From: Streptomyces mangrovisoli
Lineage (GTDB): Bacteria; Actinomycetota; Actinomycetes; Streptomycetales; Streptomycetaceae
Assembly: GCF_000974985.2 (NCBI RefSeq)
Contig: NZ_LAVA02000001.1
Location: 1 to 64,000, forward strand
Reading direction: 5' to 3'
Length of the DNA: 64,000 nucleotides
Below, one piece after another: positions 52,349 through 62,687 of this stretch. The notes beneath the pieces are model-generated. The model did no database searches. It was not told the origin of the DNA and worked only from the letters and a program-made list of their open reading frames with translations. Each line of letters opens with the position of its first letter. The stretch's first letter is position 1. The position numbers and the translations under genes are program-made.

Positions 52349-55321
52349 ATGGCACGACGGGCGACGGAACGGGCGACGGGGCAGGCCATGGAGCGGGCCA
52401 CGGGGCAGGCCCCGGGGCAGGCCCCGGGGCAGGCCCCGGGGCAGGTCAGGGAAGAGGCGGCCGAACTGGCCGCGCGGCTGCGCGCGGCCGTCCGGGGCGA
52501 GGTGCGCTTCGACGCCGGTTCCCGGGCGCTCACGACCATGGACGCCTCCAACTACCGGCGTGTCCCCCTCGGCGTGGTCGCCCCGCGGGACGCCGACGAC
52601 GTGGCGGCCGTACTGGAGGTCTGCCGGGCGCACGGCGTGCCCGTCGTGCCGCGGGGCGGCGGCACCTCCATCGCCGGGCAGGCCACCGGCACCGGCGTCG
52701 TCCTGGACTTCACCCGGCACATGAACCGGCTGCTCGCCCTGGACCCGGCCGCCCGCACGGCCGTGGTCCAGCCGGGGCTCGTCCTCGACCGGCTCCAGGA
52801 GGCCGCCGCCCCGCACGGCCTGCGCTTCGGCCCCGACCCCTCCACCCACAGCCGCTGCACGCTCGGCGGGATGATCGGCAACAACTCCTGCGGCTCGCAC
52901 TCCGTCGCCTGGGGCACCACCGCCGACAGCGTGCGCGAGCTGCACGTGCTGACCGCGCGCGGCGAGCGGCTGCGCCTCGGCCGCGGCTGGGCGGGCGCCC
53001 CGGCCGGACTGCGGGAGCTGGCCGAGGGCGAACTCGCCCGGCTGCGCACCGGGTTCCCCGACCTGCCCCGCCGTATCTCCGGCTACGCCCTGGACGCGCT
53101 GCTGCCCGAGCGCGGCGCCGACGTCGCCCGTTCCTGGTGCGGGTCCGAGGGCACCCTCGCCGTGCTGACGGAGGCGGTCGTCACGCTCGTCGAGGCGCCG
53201 CCCGCCCGTGCCCTCGCGGTCCTCGGCCACGCCGACGAGTCCGCCGCCGCCGAGGCCGCGGCCGGCCTGCTGCCGTTCGGGCCGCTCACGGTCGAGGGGA
53301 TGGCCCGGGACCTGGTGCGGGACCCGGCCGCCGCCGGACTGCCGCGCGGCGGCGCCTGGCTGTTCGTGGAGACCGGCGGCGCGAGCGGGGCCGAGGCCCG
53401 CGCGCGTGCCGAGGCGATCGCCCGCGCGGCGGACGGCACCGCGACCCTCGTCGTCACCGACCCGGCCGCGCAGCGCGCCCTGTGGCGCATCCGCGAGGAC
53501 GCCGCCGGTACGGCGACCCGGATGCGCGACGGCAGCGAGGCGTGGCCCGGCTGGGAGGACTGCGCGGTGCCGCCCGCCCGGCTCGGCCCCTATCTCCGGG
53601 AGTTCCGGTCGCTGCTCGCCGCGCACGGACTGCGCGGCACGCCCTACGGCCACTTCGGCGACGGCTGCATCCACGTGCGGATCGACTTCGACCTGGTCAC
53701 CGCGGCGGGCGTGGCGCGCTTCCGCCGCTTCTCCGAGGAACTGGCCGCCCTCGTCGTCGCCCACGGCGGCTCGCTCTCGGGCGAGCACGGCGACGGGCAG
53801 GCCCGCGCCGAACTCCTGCCGGTGATGTACGGCCCCGAACTGGTCGGCGTGTTCGAGCGCGCCAAGGCCGTCTGGGACCCCGACGACCTGCTCAACCCCG
53901 GCATCCTGGTCCGGCCCGCCCCGCTCGACGCCGACCTGCGGTTCTCGGTCCTGCCGCGCCGCCCCGTCGACGTGGCCTTCGGTTACCCGGCCGACGGCGG
54001 CGACTTCGCGGCGGCGGTGCGCCGCTGCGTCGGCGTCGCCAAGTGCCGTACGACGACGGCCGCCGGACCCGCCGTCATGTGCCCGTCGTTCCGGGCGACC
54101 GGCGAGGAGGCCCACTCCACGCGCGGCCGGGCCCGGCTGCTGCACGAGATGCTCGCCGGGGAGGTGGTCACGGACGGCTGGCGCTCGACGGAGGTCCGTG
54201 ACGCGCTCGACCTGTGCCTGGCCTGCAAGGGCTGCCGCTCGGACTGCCCGGTCGGCGTCGACATGGCCACGTACAAGGCGGAGTTCCTGCACCACCACTA
54301 CGCCGGGCGCCGCCGCCCCGCCGCGCACTACGCCCTCGGCCGTCTCCCGCGCTGGCTGCGCCTGGTGGCGCTGACCCGCACGGCCCGGCTGGTCAATACG
54401 CTGGCGTCGGTGGGGTTCCTGGCCCGCGCGGCCAAGCGGCTGGCGGGGATCTCGCCGGGGCGGGAGATCCCGCGGCTGGCACGGGAGACGTTCAGCGGGT
54501 GGTGGGCACGGCGGACGGCCGTATCCGGGGGGCGGCGAACGGGCGCCCCCGGCGTCCCGTCCGTCGTGCTGTGGCCCGACACCTTCACCGAGCACCTGGC
54601 GCCCGGGGTCGGCCGTGCGGCCGTGACCGTGCTGGAGGCGGCCGGGCTGCGGGTGACGCTGCCGCCCGCCGGGCCGCCGCGCCGGGGCCGGGTCTGCTGC
54701 GGACTGACGTACGTCTCCACGGGCCAGCTCGGCCAGGCCCGCGCCACCCTGCGCCGCACCCTCGACCTCATGGCACCCGTGCTCCGCGACGAGGTGCCCG
54801 TCGTCGTCCTGGAGCCGAGCTGCGCCGCCGCCCTCCGGGCCGACCTGCCCGAACTCCTCCACGACGACCCGCGCGCGGCGCGCCTCGCGGCGGCGGTCGT
54901 CACCTTCGCGGAGGCCCTGGAGCGCCACGCTCCCGGCTGGGTGCCGCCCACGCTGGACCGCCCGGTGACCGGCCAGACCCACTGCCACCAGCACGCGGTG
55001 CTGGGCGACACCGCCGACCGCGCGCTGCGCGCCGCCGCGGGCCTGACCGGGGAACTGAGCGGCGGCTGCTGCGGCCTCGCGGGCAACTTCGGTTTCGAGC
55101 GCGGCCACGAGGAGGTCTCGGCGGCCTGCGCGGAGGAGCAGCTGCTGCCCGCGGTGCGGGAGGCGGCCGACGGCACGGTGGTCCTGGCGGACGGCTTCTC
55201 CTGCCGCACCCAGCTGGAGCAGCTCGCCGGGGTGCGGGGCCGACACCTGGCGGAGGTGCTCGCCGAGGCGCTGGAGGGCGGACCGGGCGCGTCCCGGACA
55301 GCCGACTCCCAGCTTCCATAA
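52349..55321 (+). CDS. FAD-linked and Fe-S oxidoreductase (Dld/YdiJ-like)
   Basis: A 990-aa two-domain flavoprotein. Residues about 50-540 form a FAD-binding PCMH plus oxidase domain (VVPRGGGTSIAGQATG, GGMIGNNSCGSHS). Residues about 560-970 form a ferredoxin/CCG-domain half with CLACKGCRSDCPVG near residue 622, CRTTT...VMCPS, and two CCG motifs (GRVCCGL, SGGCCGLAG). Relatives oxidise 2-hydroxy acids such as D-lactate or D-2-hydroxyglutarate at the membrane. The extreme N-terminus is a repeat-derived RATGQAPGQ tract. Only one complete 4Fe-4S motif is seen. Confidence 0.88.
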   Translation: MARRATERATGQAMERATGQAPGQAPGQAPGQVREEAAELAARLRAAVRGEVRFDAGSRALTTMDASNYRRVPLGVVAPRDADDVAAVLEVCRAHGVPVVPRGGGTSIAGQATGTGVVLDFTRHMNRLLALDPAARTAVVQPGLVLDRLQEAAAPHGLRFGPDPSTHSRCTLGGMIGNNSCGSHSVAWGTTADSVRELHVLTARGERLRLGRGWAGAPAGLRELAEGELARLRTGFPDLPRRISGYALDALLPERGADVARSWCGSEGTLAVLTEAVVTLVEAPPARALAVLGHADESAAAEAAAGLLPFGPLTVEGMARDLVRDPAAAGLPRGGAWLFVETGGASGAEARARAEAIARAADGTATLVVTDPAAQRALWRIREDAAGTATRMRDGSEAWPGWEDCAVPPARLGPYLREFRSLLAAHGLRGTPYGHFGDGCIHVRIDFDLVTAAGVARFRRFSEELAALVVAHGGSLSGEHGDGQARAELLPVMYGPELVGVFERAKAVWDPDDLLNPGILVRPAPLDADLRFSVLPRRPVDVAFGYPADGGDFAAAVRRCVGVAKCRTTTAAGPAVMCPSFRATGEEAHSTRGRARLLHEMLAGEVVTDGWRSTEVRDALDLCLACKGCRSDCPVGVDMATYKAEFLHHHYAGRRRPAAHYALGRLPRWLRLVALTRTARLVNTLASVGFLARAAKRLAGISPGREIPRLARETFSGWWARRTAVSGGRRTGAPGVPSVVLWPDTFTEHLAPGVGRAAVTVLEAAGLRVTLPPAGPPRRGRVCCGLTYVSTGQLGQARATLRRTLDLMAPVLRDEVPVVVLEPSCAAALRADLPELLHDDPRAARLAAAVVTFAEALERHAPGWVPPTLDRPVTGQTHCHQHAVLGDTADRALRAAAGLTGELSGGCCGLAGNFGFERGHEEVSAACAEEQLLPAVREAADGTVVLADGFSCRTQLEQLAGVRGRHLAEVLAEALEGGPGASRTADSQLP
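52401..52448 (+). repeat. 12-bp in-frame tandem repeat
   Basis: Three perfect copies and one partial of CGGGGCAGGCCC code for the GQAP repeat at the N-terminus of the flavoprotein. Period 12 keeps the frame. Copy number could vary between strains without breaking the gene. Confidence 0.92.
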
Positions 55322-55521
55322 GCCCGCTCTCAGATTTATCAGAGGAATCTCAGGTTGCGGCCGCGAACACAGGATTCGCCCAGCAATTCACAGCGTGTCC
55401 TATCCGTTATAGAGCCGACTTTGCCGTTGCTTGGGGTGAGTGGCGTGTAAGTTTCTGGATGCCGGGAGCCGGACGCGGAAATCCCGGGACAATCCAGAAC
55501 GGTGAATACCTAGGAGACGGA

Positions 55522-55656
55522 ATGAGCTTCAAGAAGCTGGCCCCGCTGCCCCCGAAGCCCAAGTCGAAGCAGCTTCCCCCGCCGCCGAAGCCGAAGCCGA
55601 AGAAGAAGCACCAGCCCGCCCCGCAGCCCAAGCCGCTGCCCGGCCACGGCGCCTGA
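55522..55656 (+). CDS. 44-aa Lys/Pro-rich small peptide
   Basis: MSFKKLAPLPPKPKSKQLPP and onward to KPLPGHGA: no acidic residues, 12 Lys and about 16 Pro. TAGGAGACGG lies 3-11 bases before the ATG, a strong ribosome binding site, and a dedicated palindromic terminator follows. The preceding 200 bp are markedly AT-richer than the neighbourhood, like a regulated promoter. The peptide has no signal sequence. It sits 141 bp before an ABC exporter on the same strand. A secreted proline-rich peptide, a RiPP precursor or a nucleic-acid binder are all possible; I know no family. Confidence 0.65.
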   Translation: MSFKKLAPLPPKPKSKQLPPPPKPKPKKKHQPAPQPKPLPGHGA

Positions 55657-55686
55657 TCCGACACCGGTCGGCAGGCGGCAGGAGAA

Positions 55687-55714
55687 GGGGGCCGACGGTG
55701 CACCGTCGGCCCTC
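55687..55714 (+). terminator. Palindromic terminator after the small peptide gene
   Basis: GGGCCGACGGTG directly abuts its reverse complement CACCGTCGGCCC (55689-55712), a perfect 24-bp palindrome, followed within 20 bp by an A-rich run (GAAAAAAG). Confidence 0.85.
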
Positions 55715-55797
55715 CTGCATTTCCGCGAAAAAAGTCAGCGACCTCTTTTGATAATGCGCGGAAGAATGTGACGCCGGACTGAGAAGGGGAATATGCC

Positions 55798-57852
55798 GTG
55801 GTGGACGAGGTCCGATACGACGATGAATCCGACGACGAACTCGACCACGAGGACTCCCCGACCATTCCCGCCCGCGACGCCTTCCGGCGTTTCTGGCCGC
55901 TGACCAGGGGACTGCGCGGCCGGCTCATGGCCGTCTGGCTGTGCACGGTGGTCGCCGCGCTCGCCGAGACCGAGGCGATCCTGCTCTTCAGCGATCTGAC
56001 CGACCACGCCCTGGAGAAGGGCTCGCTGAGCGCGTTCTGGGAACCGGCCGTGAAATGGCTCGGCGTCGCCGTCGTCGGCGCGCTCGTCGCCTACGCGGGC
56101 AACTCGCTGGCCGCGCTGCTCACCGAGCGGTTCGTGATGCGGCTGCGCGAGCACGTCTTCGACCACGTGCAGCAGCTCCCGCCGCACTTCTTCCAGCGGC
56201 ACCGGCAGGGCGACCTGCTGTCCCGGCTGACCAGCGACATCGAGGCCATCGAGACGATGGTCGTGTCCGGCCTGGTCGGCGCGGCCTCCGCCGCCTTCAG
56301 CGCGCTCTTCTACGCCGCCGCCGCGTTCTGGCTGCGCTGGGACCTGGCCGCGGCGACCTTCGTCCTCGCCCCGCTGTTCTGGCTGGCGGCCCGGCGCTTC
56401 TCCGGCTCGATCAAGGACGTCTCCCGCGAGGGCCGCGTCGCCGACGGCGCGATCACCTCCGTGGTCGAGGAGTCCCTCGGCAACATCGTCCTCACCCAGG
56501 CCTACGACCGGCGCGACGCGGAGAAGCGGCGGCTGCACGAGGAGGCGACCGCCTGGTTCCGTGCCTCCGTCCGCTCCACCCGGCTCAACGAGGCCTACGA
56601 GCAGCTCGTCCAGGTCATCGAGACGGTGTGCGTGCTCGCGGTGATCGGCATCGGCGCCTGGGAGATCTCCACCGGCCGGATGACCCTCGGCCAGCTCCTC
56701 GCCTTCGCCGCGTTCCTCGGCTACCTCTACCCGCCCGTCCGCGGCCTCGCCCAGCTCGGGCTGACCGTCACCGCGGCCACCGCCGGCGCCGAGCGGCTCA
56801 TCGAGATCCTCGACGTGCCGCCCGCGGTCGCCGACCCCCGGCACGCCGTCGACACCGGCCGCCCGGACGGCACCGTCGAGGTCCGCGACGTCTCCTTCAC
56901 CTACCCCGGCACGGACAAGGCCGCCCTGACGGACCTCTCCTTCACCGTCAGCCCCGGCGAGCTGGTGATCGTCACCGGACCGAGCGGCGCGGGCAAGTCG
57001 ACGGTCTCCAAACTCCTCCTGCGGTTCTACGACCCCGACGCCGGCGAGCTGCTCCTCGACGGCGTCCCGCTGCGCGACCTGCCGCTCTCCCGGCTGCGCG
57101 CCTACGTCACCCTGCTCCCGCAGGAGACCCTCGTGCTGCACGACACCGTCCGCGCCAACATCGCCTGCGGCCGCCCCGGCGCCAGCGAGCAGGCGATCGT
57201 GGAGGCGGCGAAGGCGGCCGACGCGCACGACTTCATCGTCCGGCTCCCCGACGGCTACGACACCCGGGTCGACCCGCACTCGGCGCGCCTCTCCGGCGGC
57301 CAGCTGCAACGCCTCGCCATCGCCCGCGCGATCCTGCGCGACGCCCCCGTCCTGGTGCTCGACGAGCCGACCACGGGCCTGGACTCGATGGCCGCCCGCC
57401 GGGTCGTGAAGCCGCTGCGCCGCCTGATGACCGGCCGCACGACCATCATGATCACGCACGACCTGAACCTCGCCCCCGACGCCGACCGCATCCTCGTCGT
57501 CGACCGGGGCCGGATCGTCGAGACGGGCCGCCACGACGAGCTGCTGGCCCGGGGCGGCGCGTACGCGCGGCTGCACCGCTCGCAGAACAACGCCGTCATG
57601 GACACCGGCGAGCTGCGGCTCCCGCTGTTCGCGGAGCCCCCGGCCCCCGACACGTACGAGCCGTACGCGCAGCAGGGGCAGGGGCCGGAGCAGTGGCAGC
57701 CGTACCCGCAGCAGCCGCACCCGGAGCAGCAGCCACATCCGCAGCAGCCCTGGCCCTACGTCTACGAGGCCCCCTACGGAACCGTCGCCACCTCCCTTTC
57801 CGACGGCCGCCCCCTCTTCCGCGACGAGGCCGCCCCCTGGCCCGGCATCTGA
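55798..57852 (+). CDS. ABC transporter, fused permease and ATPase
   Basis: A 684-aa half-transporter of the exporter type. Six membrane helices span about residues 35-330. The ATPase has Walker A TGPSGAGKSTVSK near residue 393, signature LSGGQLQRLAIARA near 498, Walker B VLVLDEPTTG and the H-loop MITHD. Two oddities: residues 1-22 are very acidic (DESDDELDHEDSP), and about 45 C-terminal residues are Gln/Pro-rich (PYPQQPHPEQQPHPQQP). No C39 peptidase domain. It may act as a homodimer. The preceding Lys/Pro-rich peptide is a candidate cargo (inference). Confidence 0.9.
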   Translation: MVDEVRYDDESDDELDHEDSPTIPARDAFRRFWPLTRGLRGRLMAVWLCTVVAALAETEAILLFSDLTDHALEKGSLSAFWEPAVKWLGVAVVGALVAYAGNSLAALLTERFVMRLREHVFDHVQQLPPHFFQRHRQGDLLSRLTSDIEAIETMVVSGLVGAASAAFSALFYAAAAFWLRWDLAAATFVLAPLFWLAARRFSGSIKDVSREGRVADGAITSVVEESLGNIVLTQAYDRRDAEKRRLHEEATAWFRASVRSTRLNEAYEQLVQVIETVCVLAVIGIGAWEISTGRMTLGQLLAFAAFLGYLYPPVRGLAQLGLTVTAATAGAERLIEILDVPPAVADPRHAVDTGRPDGTVEVRDVSFTYPGTDKAALTDLSFTVSPGELVIVTGPSGAGKSTVSKLLLRFYDPDAGELLLDGVPLRDLPLSRLRAYVTLLPQETLVLHDTVRANIACGRPGASEQAIVEAAKAADAHDFIVRLPDGYDTRVDPHSARLSGGQLQRLAIARAILRDAPVLVLDEPTTGLDSMAARRVVKPLRRLMTGRTTIMITHDLNLAPDADRILVVDRGRIVETGRHDELLARGGAYARLHRSQNNAVMDTGELRLPLFAEPPAPDTYEPYAQQGQGPEQWQPYPQQPHPEQQPHPQQPWPYVYEAPYGTVATSLSDGRPLFRDEAAPWPGI

Positions 57853-57991
57853 CATCCCGCCCGGCATCTGAGACAGTGGCAAAAGCAGTTCACACGCCTG
57901 ACCGAGTCCATTACCCTGGACCCGGAAGTCCATCAGGTTGAACGAATCTCCCTGAGTCCAGAGTCCAGAGCCGAGCCCCCGTGGAACGCCC

Positions 57992-58984
57992 GTGAGCACC
58001 CCCAGCGCCTCCCAGGCAGCCGCCGCCGCGGCCGCCACCGCCCCGACCGCGCCCCAGCCGGCCGGGAGCGCCGCCGCGCCGACCGGCGCCGGACCGGCCC
58101 CGACGGGCGTGCCGCACCGCTGGGCCGCCCTCGGCCCGGTCGGTCTCGTCCTCGCGGGCGGGATCTCCGTGCAGTTCGGCGGCGCGCTGGCGGTCACGCT
58201 GGTTCCGCGGGCGGGCGCGCTCGGCGTCGTGACGCTGCGCCTGCTGGTGGCCGCGATCGTCCTGCTCGTGGTCTGCCGGCCGCGGCTGCGCGGCCACTCG
58301 CGCGCCGACTGGGGGACGGTCGTCGTCTTCGGCATCACCATGGGCGCGATGAACGGGCTCTTCTACCAGTCCATCGCCCGCATCCCGCTGGGCACCGCCG
58401 TCACCCTGGAGGTGCTGGGCCCGCTGGCCCTGTCCGTCCTGGCCTCCCGCAGGGCGGTCAACGCGATCTGGGCGGCCCTCGCGCTCGCCGGTGTCTTCCT
58501 CCTCGGCGGCGGCGGCTTCGACGGCCTCGACCCGGCGGGCGTGGCGTTCGCGCTCGGCGCCGGGGCCATGTGGGCGGCGTACATCGTCTTCAGCGCCCGC
58601 ACCGGCCGCCGCTTCCCGCAGGCGGACGGCCTGGCCCTCGCGATGGCAGTGGCCGCCCTGCTGTTCCTCCCGCTCGGCATCGCGGAGTCCGGCACACGGC
58701 TGCTGAACCCGACCACCATCGCGCTCGGCTCGGGCGTCGCCGTCCTCTCCTCGGTGCTGCCCTACACCCTCGAACTGCTGGCCCTGCGCCGCCTGCCCGC
58801 GTCCACGTTCGCGATCATGATGAGCCTGGAACCGGCCATCGCGGCGACGGCCGGCTTCCTGATCCTGGACCAGGCCCTTTCCGCGATGCAGGCGGCGGCG
58901 ATCGCCTTGGTCATCGCGGCGAGCATGGGCGCGGTCCGCACCCAGGTGGGTCGCCGCAAGCCGACGGTCCCGGACGTTCCGTAG
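57992..58984 (+). CDS. EamA-family transporter (RhtA-like)
   Basis: A 330-aa permease with ten predicted helices in two EamA repeats (GPVGLVLAGGISVQFGGALA, and PAGVAFALGAGAMWAAYIVF). NGLFYQSIARIPLGTAVTLE is typical of RhtA-type threonine/homoserine exporters. The N-terminal 40 residues are Ala/Pro-rich. A GTG start. The 139-bp leader has several GTCCA repeats, one overlapping TTACCCTGGAC, of unknown meaning. Ends 9 bp from the convergent DUF397 gene. Confidence 0.88.
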   Translation: MSTPSASQAAAAAAATAPTAPQPAGSAAAPTGAGPAPTGVPHRWAALGPVGLVLAGGISVQFGGALAVTLVPRAGALGVVTLRLLVAAIVLLVVCRPRLRGHSRADWGTVVVFGITMGAMNGLFYQSIARIPLGTAVTLEVLGPLALSVLASRRAVNAIWAALALAGVFLLGGGGFDGLDPAGVAFALGAGAMWAAYIVFSARTGRRFPQADGLALAMAVAALLFLPLGIAESGTRLLNPTTIALGSGVAVLSSVLPYTLELLALRRLPASTFAIMMSLEPAIAATAGFLILDQALSAMQAAAIALVIAASMGAVRTQVGRRKPTVPDVP

Positions 58985-58993
58985 TCCCTCGCG

Positions 58994-59257
58994 TCAGCGG
59001 AGCGCCCCCACGAACGCCCGGAAGGCGACGCCGGACACGGTCACGACTCCGGCACCGGTGTGCTTGGAGTCGCGCACGGCGACGCGGGGTGCCATGTCGG
59101 CGACCTCGACGCAGTCACCTCCGGTACCGCCGCTGTGGGACGACTTGCGCCAGGTGGCACCGTTGAGCGGAGCGCACTCGACGCACTGACCTCCGGTGTC
59201 TCCGCTGCGCGAAGACCTACGCCAGTTCGCGCCTGTCAGATCTTGGCCCGTTCCCAT
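58994..59257 (-). CDS. Tandem DUF397 protein
   Basis: An 87-aa protein with two DUF397 repeats: WRRSSRSGDTGGQCVECAP and WRKSSHSGGTGGDCVEVAD, the second continuing VAVRDSKHTGAGVVTVS. Only the second copy is complete. DUF397 proteins are usually encoded beside XRE regulators in streptomycetes (WhiJ/AbaA-type loci) and act with them in development. Its ATG lies 41 bp inside the XRE gene, implying coupled translation. Confidence 0.88.
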   Translation of the reverse strand: MGTGQDLTGANWRRSSRSGDTGGQCVECAPLNGATWRKSSHSGGTGGDCVEVADMAPRVAVRDSKHTGAGVVTVSGVAFRAFVGALR

Positions 59258-60062
59258 AGCGCCCCTCCATCACCCGTGCGATCAGAGCAGCCGAGCCCTC
59301 TGCGGAGAGCGCCGCAGCCTGAAGTTGATCGTAACGGAGTGAACTCTCTTTCAAGGCCTGCGGATTGGCTGTCATGTGGCCTTGGATGAAGTCCTCTGTG
59401 TAGACCACGTCAGGCTCCTTCTCGAAGCGCAGCACGGCGAACGACCCCATCAGGGCGGTGTGTGCACCGACCTCGAACGGCAGCACCTGCACCTTGATCC
59501 ACGGCTGTTGCTGGAGAGCCAGCAGGTGTCGCAACTGCTCCCGCATGACCTCCCGGCCGCCTATCTCCTGGTGCAACACGGCCTCGCTCAGAATCACCCA
59601 TGCGACCGGTGGGTGTTCCTGGGCCAGGATGCGTTGGCGCTCCAAGCGTGCGGCCACCCTCGCGTCCAGCCCCGTCTTGTCTCGTACGCCGAGCACGGCG
59701 CGGGCGTATGCCTCGGTCTGGAGCAGGCCGTCCACTAGTTGCGACTGGTAGGTCGAGATATAGGCCGCCCGCGCCTCCATCTCCGCATACGGCTGGAACC
59801 AGCTCGGCAACTGGCTGCGCAGCACCAGCCCCACCAGCCGGGAGAACAGCCCACCCGTCTCCAGCGCCATGTCCAACCGCTCGGAGAGATCCCGTTGCGG
59901 CACCCGCGCCGCCGTCTCGATCTGCCCGATCAGGGACCCCGTGCAGAACACGATCGTGCCCAGCTGCGCCAGCGTCAGGCCGGCCGCCTCTCGCGCCCTG
60001 CGCAGCTCGTAGCCGTAGTAGTCCAAGGGTGACGCGCTCGGGTCCAGTTCGCGGCTTCGCAT
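59217..60062 (-). CDS. XRE-family regulator with DUF5753 domain (WhiJ-like)
   Basis: A 281-aa regulator. The N-terminal helix-turn-helix spans YYGYELRRAREAAGLTLAQL to TGSLIGQIETAARVP (residues about 15-60). The remaining 200 residues are the DUF5753 domain (LLQTEAYARAVL, VLPFEVGAHTALMGSFAVL, VVYTEDFIQG). The ATG at 60062 has GGGAGG 8 bases upstream; an upstream in-frame start is less likely. Together with DUF397 it forms the common streptomycete regulator pair of developmental control. Confidence 0.9.
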   Translation of the reverse strand: MRSRELDPSASPLDYYGYELRRAREAAGLTLAQLGTIVFCTGSLIGQIETAARVPQRDLSERLDMALETGGLFSRLVGLVLRSQLPSWFQPYAEMEARAAYISTYQSQLVDGLLQTEAYARAVLGVRDKTGLDARVAARLERQRILAQEHPPVAWVILSEAVLHQEIGGREVMREQLRHLLALQQQPWIKVQVLPFEVGAHTALMGSFAVLRFEKEPDVVYTEDFIQGHMTANPQALKESSLRYDQLQAAALSAEGSAALIARVMEGRYGNGPRSDRRELA

Positions 60063-60117
60063 GTCGACCACCTCCCATGACTCACGGTAGCGACCCGGAC
60101 GCAAACAGATACGGCCC

Positions 60118-60126
60118 TGTGGATAA
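60118..60126 (-). other. Single consensus DnaA box
   Basis: TGTGGATAA, the reverse complement of TTATCCACA, is an exact classical DnaA box in the divergent promoter gap. A lone box cannot be an origin; transcriptional control by DnaA or titration is possible. Confidence 0.4.
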
Positions 60127-60136
60127 CTTATTCATG

Positions 60137-60148
60137 CAAGCACGCTTG
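60137..60148. promoter_or_regulatory. TetR-type operator candidate
   Basis: CAAGC-AC-GCTTG, a perfect 5-bp-arm dyad, lies 33 bp before the operon start. CAAGC...GCTTG dyads are typical for TetR repressors of acyl-CoA metabolism in actinobacteria. The regulator is not in the window. Confidence 0.5.
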
Positions 60149-60180
60149 ATTGTTTCTGGGGCCGCTGACATGCTCCCCCC

Positions 60181-60978
60181 ATGGCTGACCCGACGCCCGT
60201 GATCGACGATCTGTGTGCGGAGAGCGACGAGCTCGACCGGCTGGTGGCCGCGGCGGGGCCGGAGGTGTGGGCGCTGGACACGCCCGCCGCCGGCTGGACC
60301 GTCGCCCACCAGATCGCGCACCTCGCCTGGACCGACCACCATTCCGTGCTGGCCGTGACGGACCAGGACGCCTTCTCCCGCGAGGTCGAGAAGGCGCTGG
60401 CCCAGCCCGGCGACTTCGTGGACGTGGGTGCGGAGGAGGGCGCGAAGAAGCCCCCCGAGCAGTTGCTCGCGGACTGGCGGGCCGGGCGCAAGGCGCTGGC
60501 CGACGCGCTGCGGGCGGCGCCCGCGGGGGCGCGTTTCCCCTGGTACGGGCCGCCGATGGCCGCCGCCTCGATGGCGACCGCGCGGCTGATGGAGACCTGG
60601 GCGCACGGACTCGACGTGGCCGACGCGCTGGGTGTCGTACGCGAGCCCACCGACCGGCTGCGGCACATCGCCCGGCTCGGCGTGCGCACCCGCGACTTCG
60701 CCTTCGGGGTGAACGGACTCCAGGTCCCGGAGGAGGAGTTCCGTATCGAGCTGACCGCGCCCTCCGGCGGGATCTGGGCGTTCGGCCCCGAGGACGCGGA
60801 CCAGCGCGTGACCGGGCCCGCCCTCGACTTCTGCCTGCTCGTCACCCAGCGCGCCCACCGCGCCGACCTCGCGCTGACCGCCGAGGGCGAGGCCGCCGAC
60901 CGCTGGCTGGACATCGCCCAGGCCTTCGCCGGACCGTCCGGCGGCGGCCGCCCGCCGAAGGGGGAGGCGGCCCCGTGA
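60181..60978 (+). CDS. TIGR03084-type metal-binding protein (MDMPI family)
   Basis: A 265-aa member of the mycothiol-dependent isomerase superfamily. WTVAHQIAHLAWTDHHSVLA contains the metal-binding His residues, and METWAHGLDVADALGV the second ligand pair. The TIGR03084 group is regularly found next to AtuA- and carboxylase-type genes, as here. The reaction is unknown. Its TGA overlaps a GTG (GTGA) at the beginning of the next frame, and a coupled operon follows. Confidence 0.85.
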   Translation: MADPTPVIDDLCAESDELDRLVAAAGPEVWALDTPAAGWTVAHQIAHLAWTDHHSVLAVTDQDAFSREVEKALAQPGDFVDVGAEEGAKKPPEQLLADWRAGRKALADALRAAPAGARFPWYGPPMAAASMATARLMETWAHGLDVADALGVVREPTDRLRHIARLGVRTRDFAFGVNGLQVPEEEFRIELTAPSGGIWAFGPEDADQRVTGPALDFCLLVTQRAHRADLALTAEGEAADRWLDIAQAFAGPSGGGRPPKGEAAP

Positions 60979-61001
60979 CGGCCGAAGGAGGAGACGGCCC
61001 C

Positions 61002-61010
<9 letters not shown>
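60957..61010 (+). repeat. 27-bp tandem duplication of the AtuA start signal
   Basis: Copies 60957-60983 and 60984-61010 match at 24 of 27 positions. Each carries a purine-rich ribosome binding site and a GTG start (60975 and 61002) in the same frame. Period 27 adds exactly nine codons. Confidence 0.93.

Positions 61011-62683
<1,673 letters not shown>

Positions 62684-62687
<4 letters not shown>

Noticed and set aside
52241..55246. A 1001-codon open frame opposite the FAD/Fe-S oxidoreductase
   Set aside because: Same reason: the plus-strand protein has complete domain motifs and the minus-strand translation is compositional noise.
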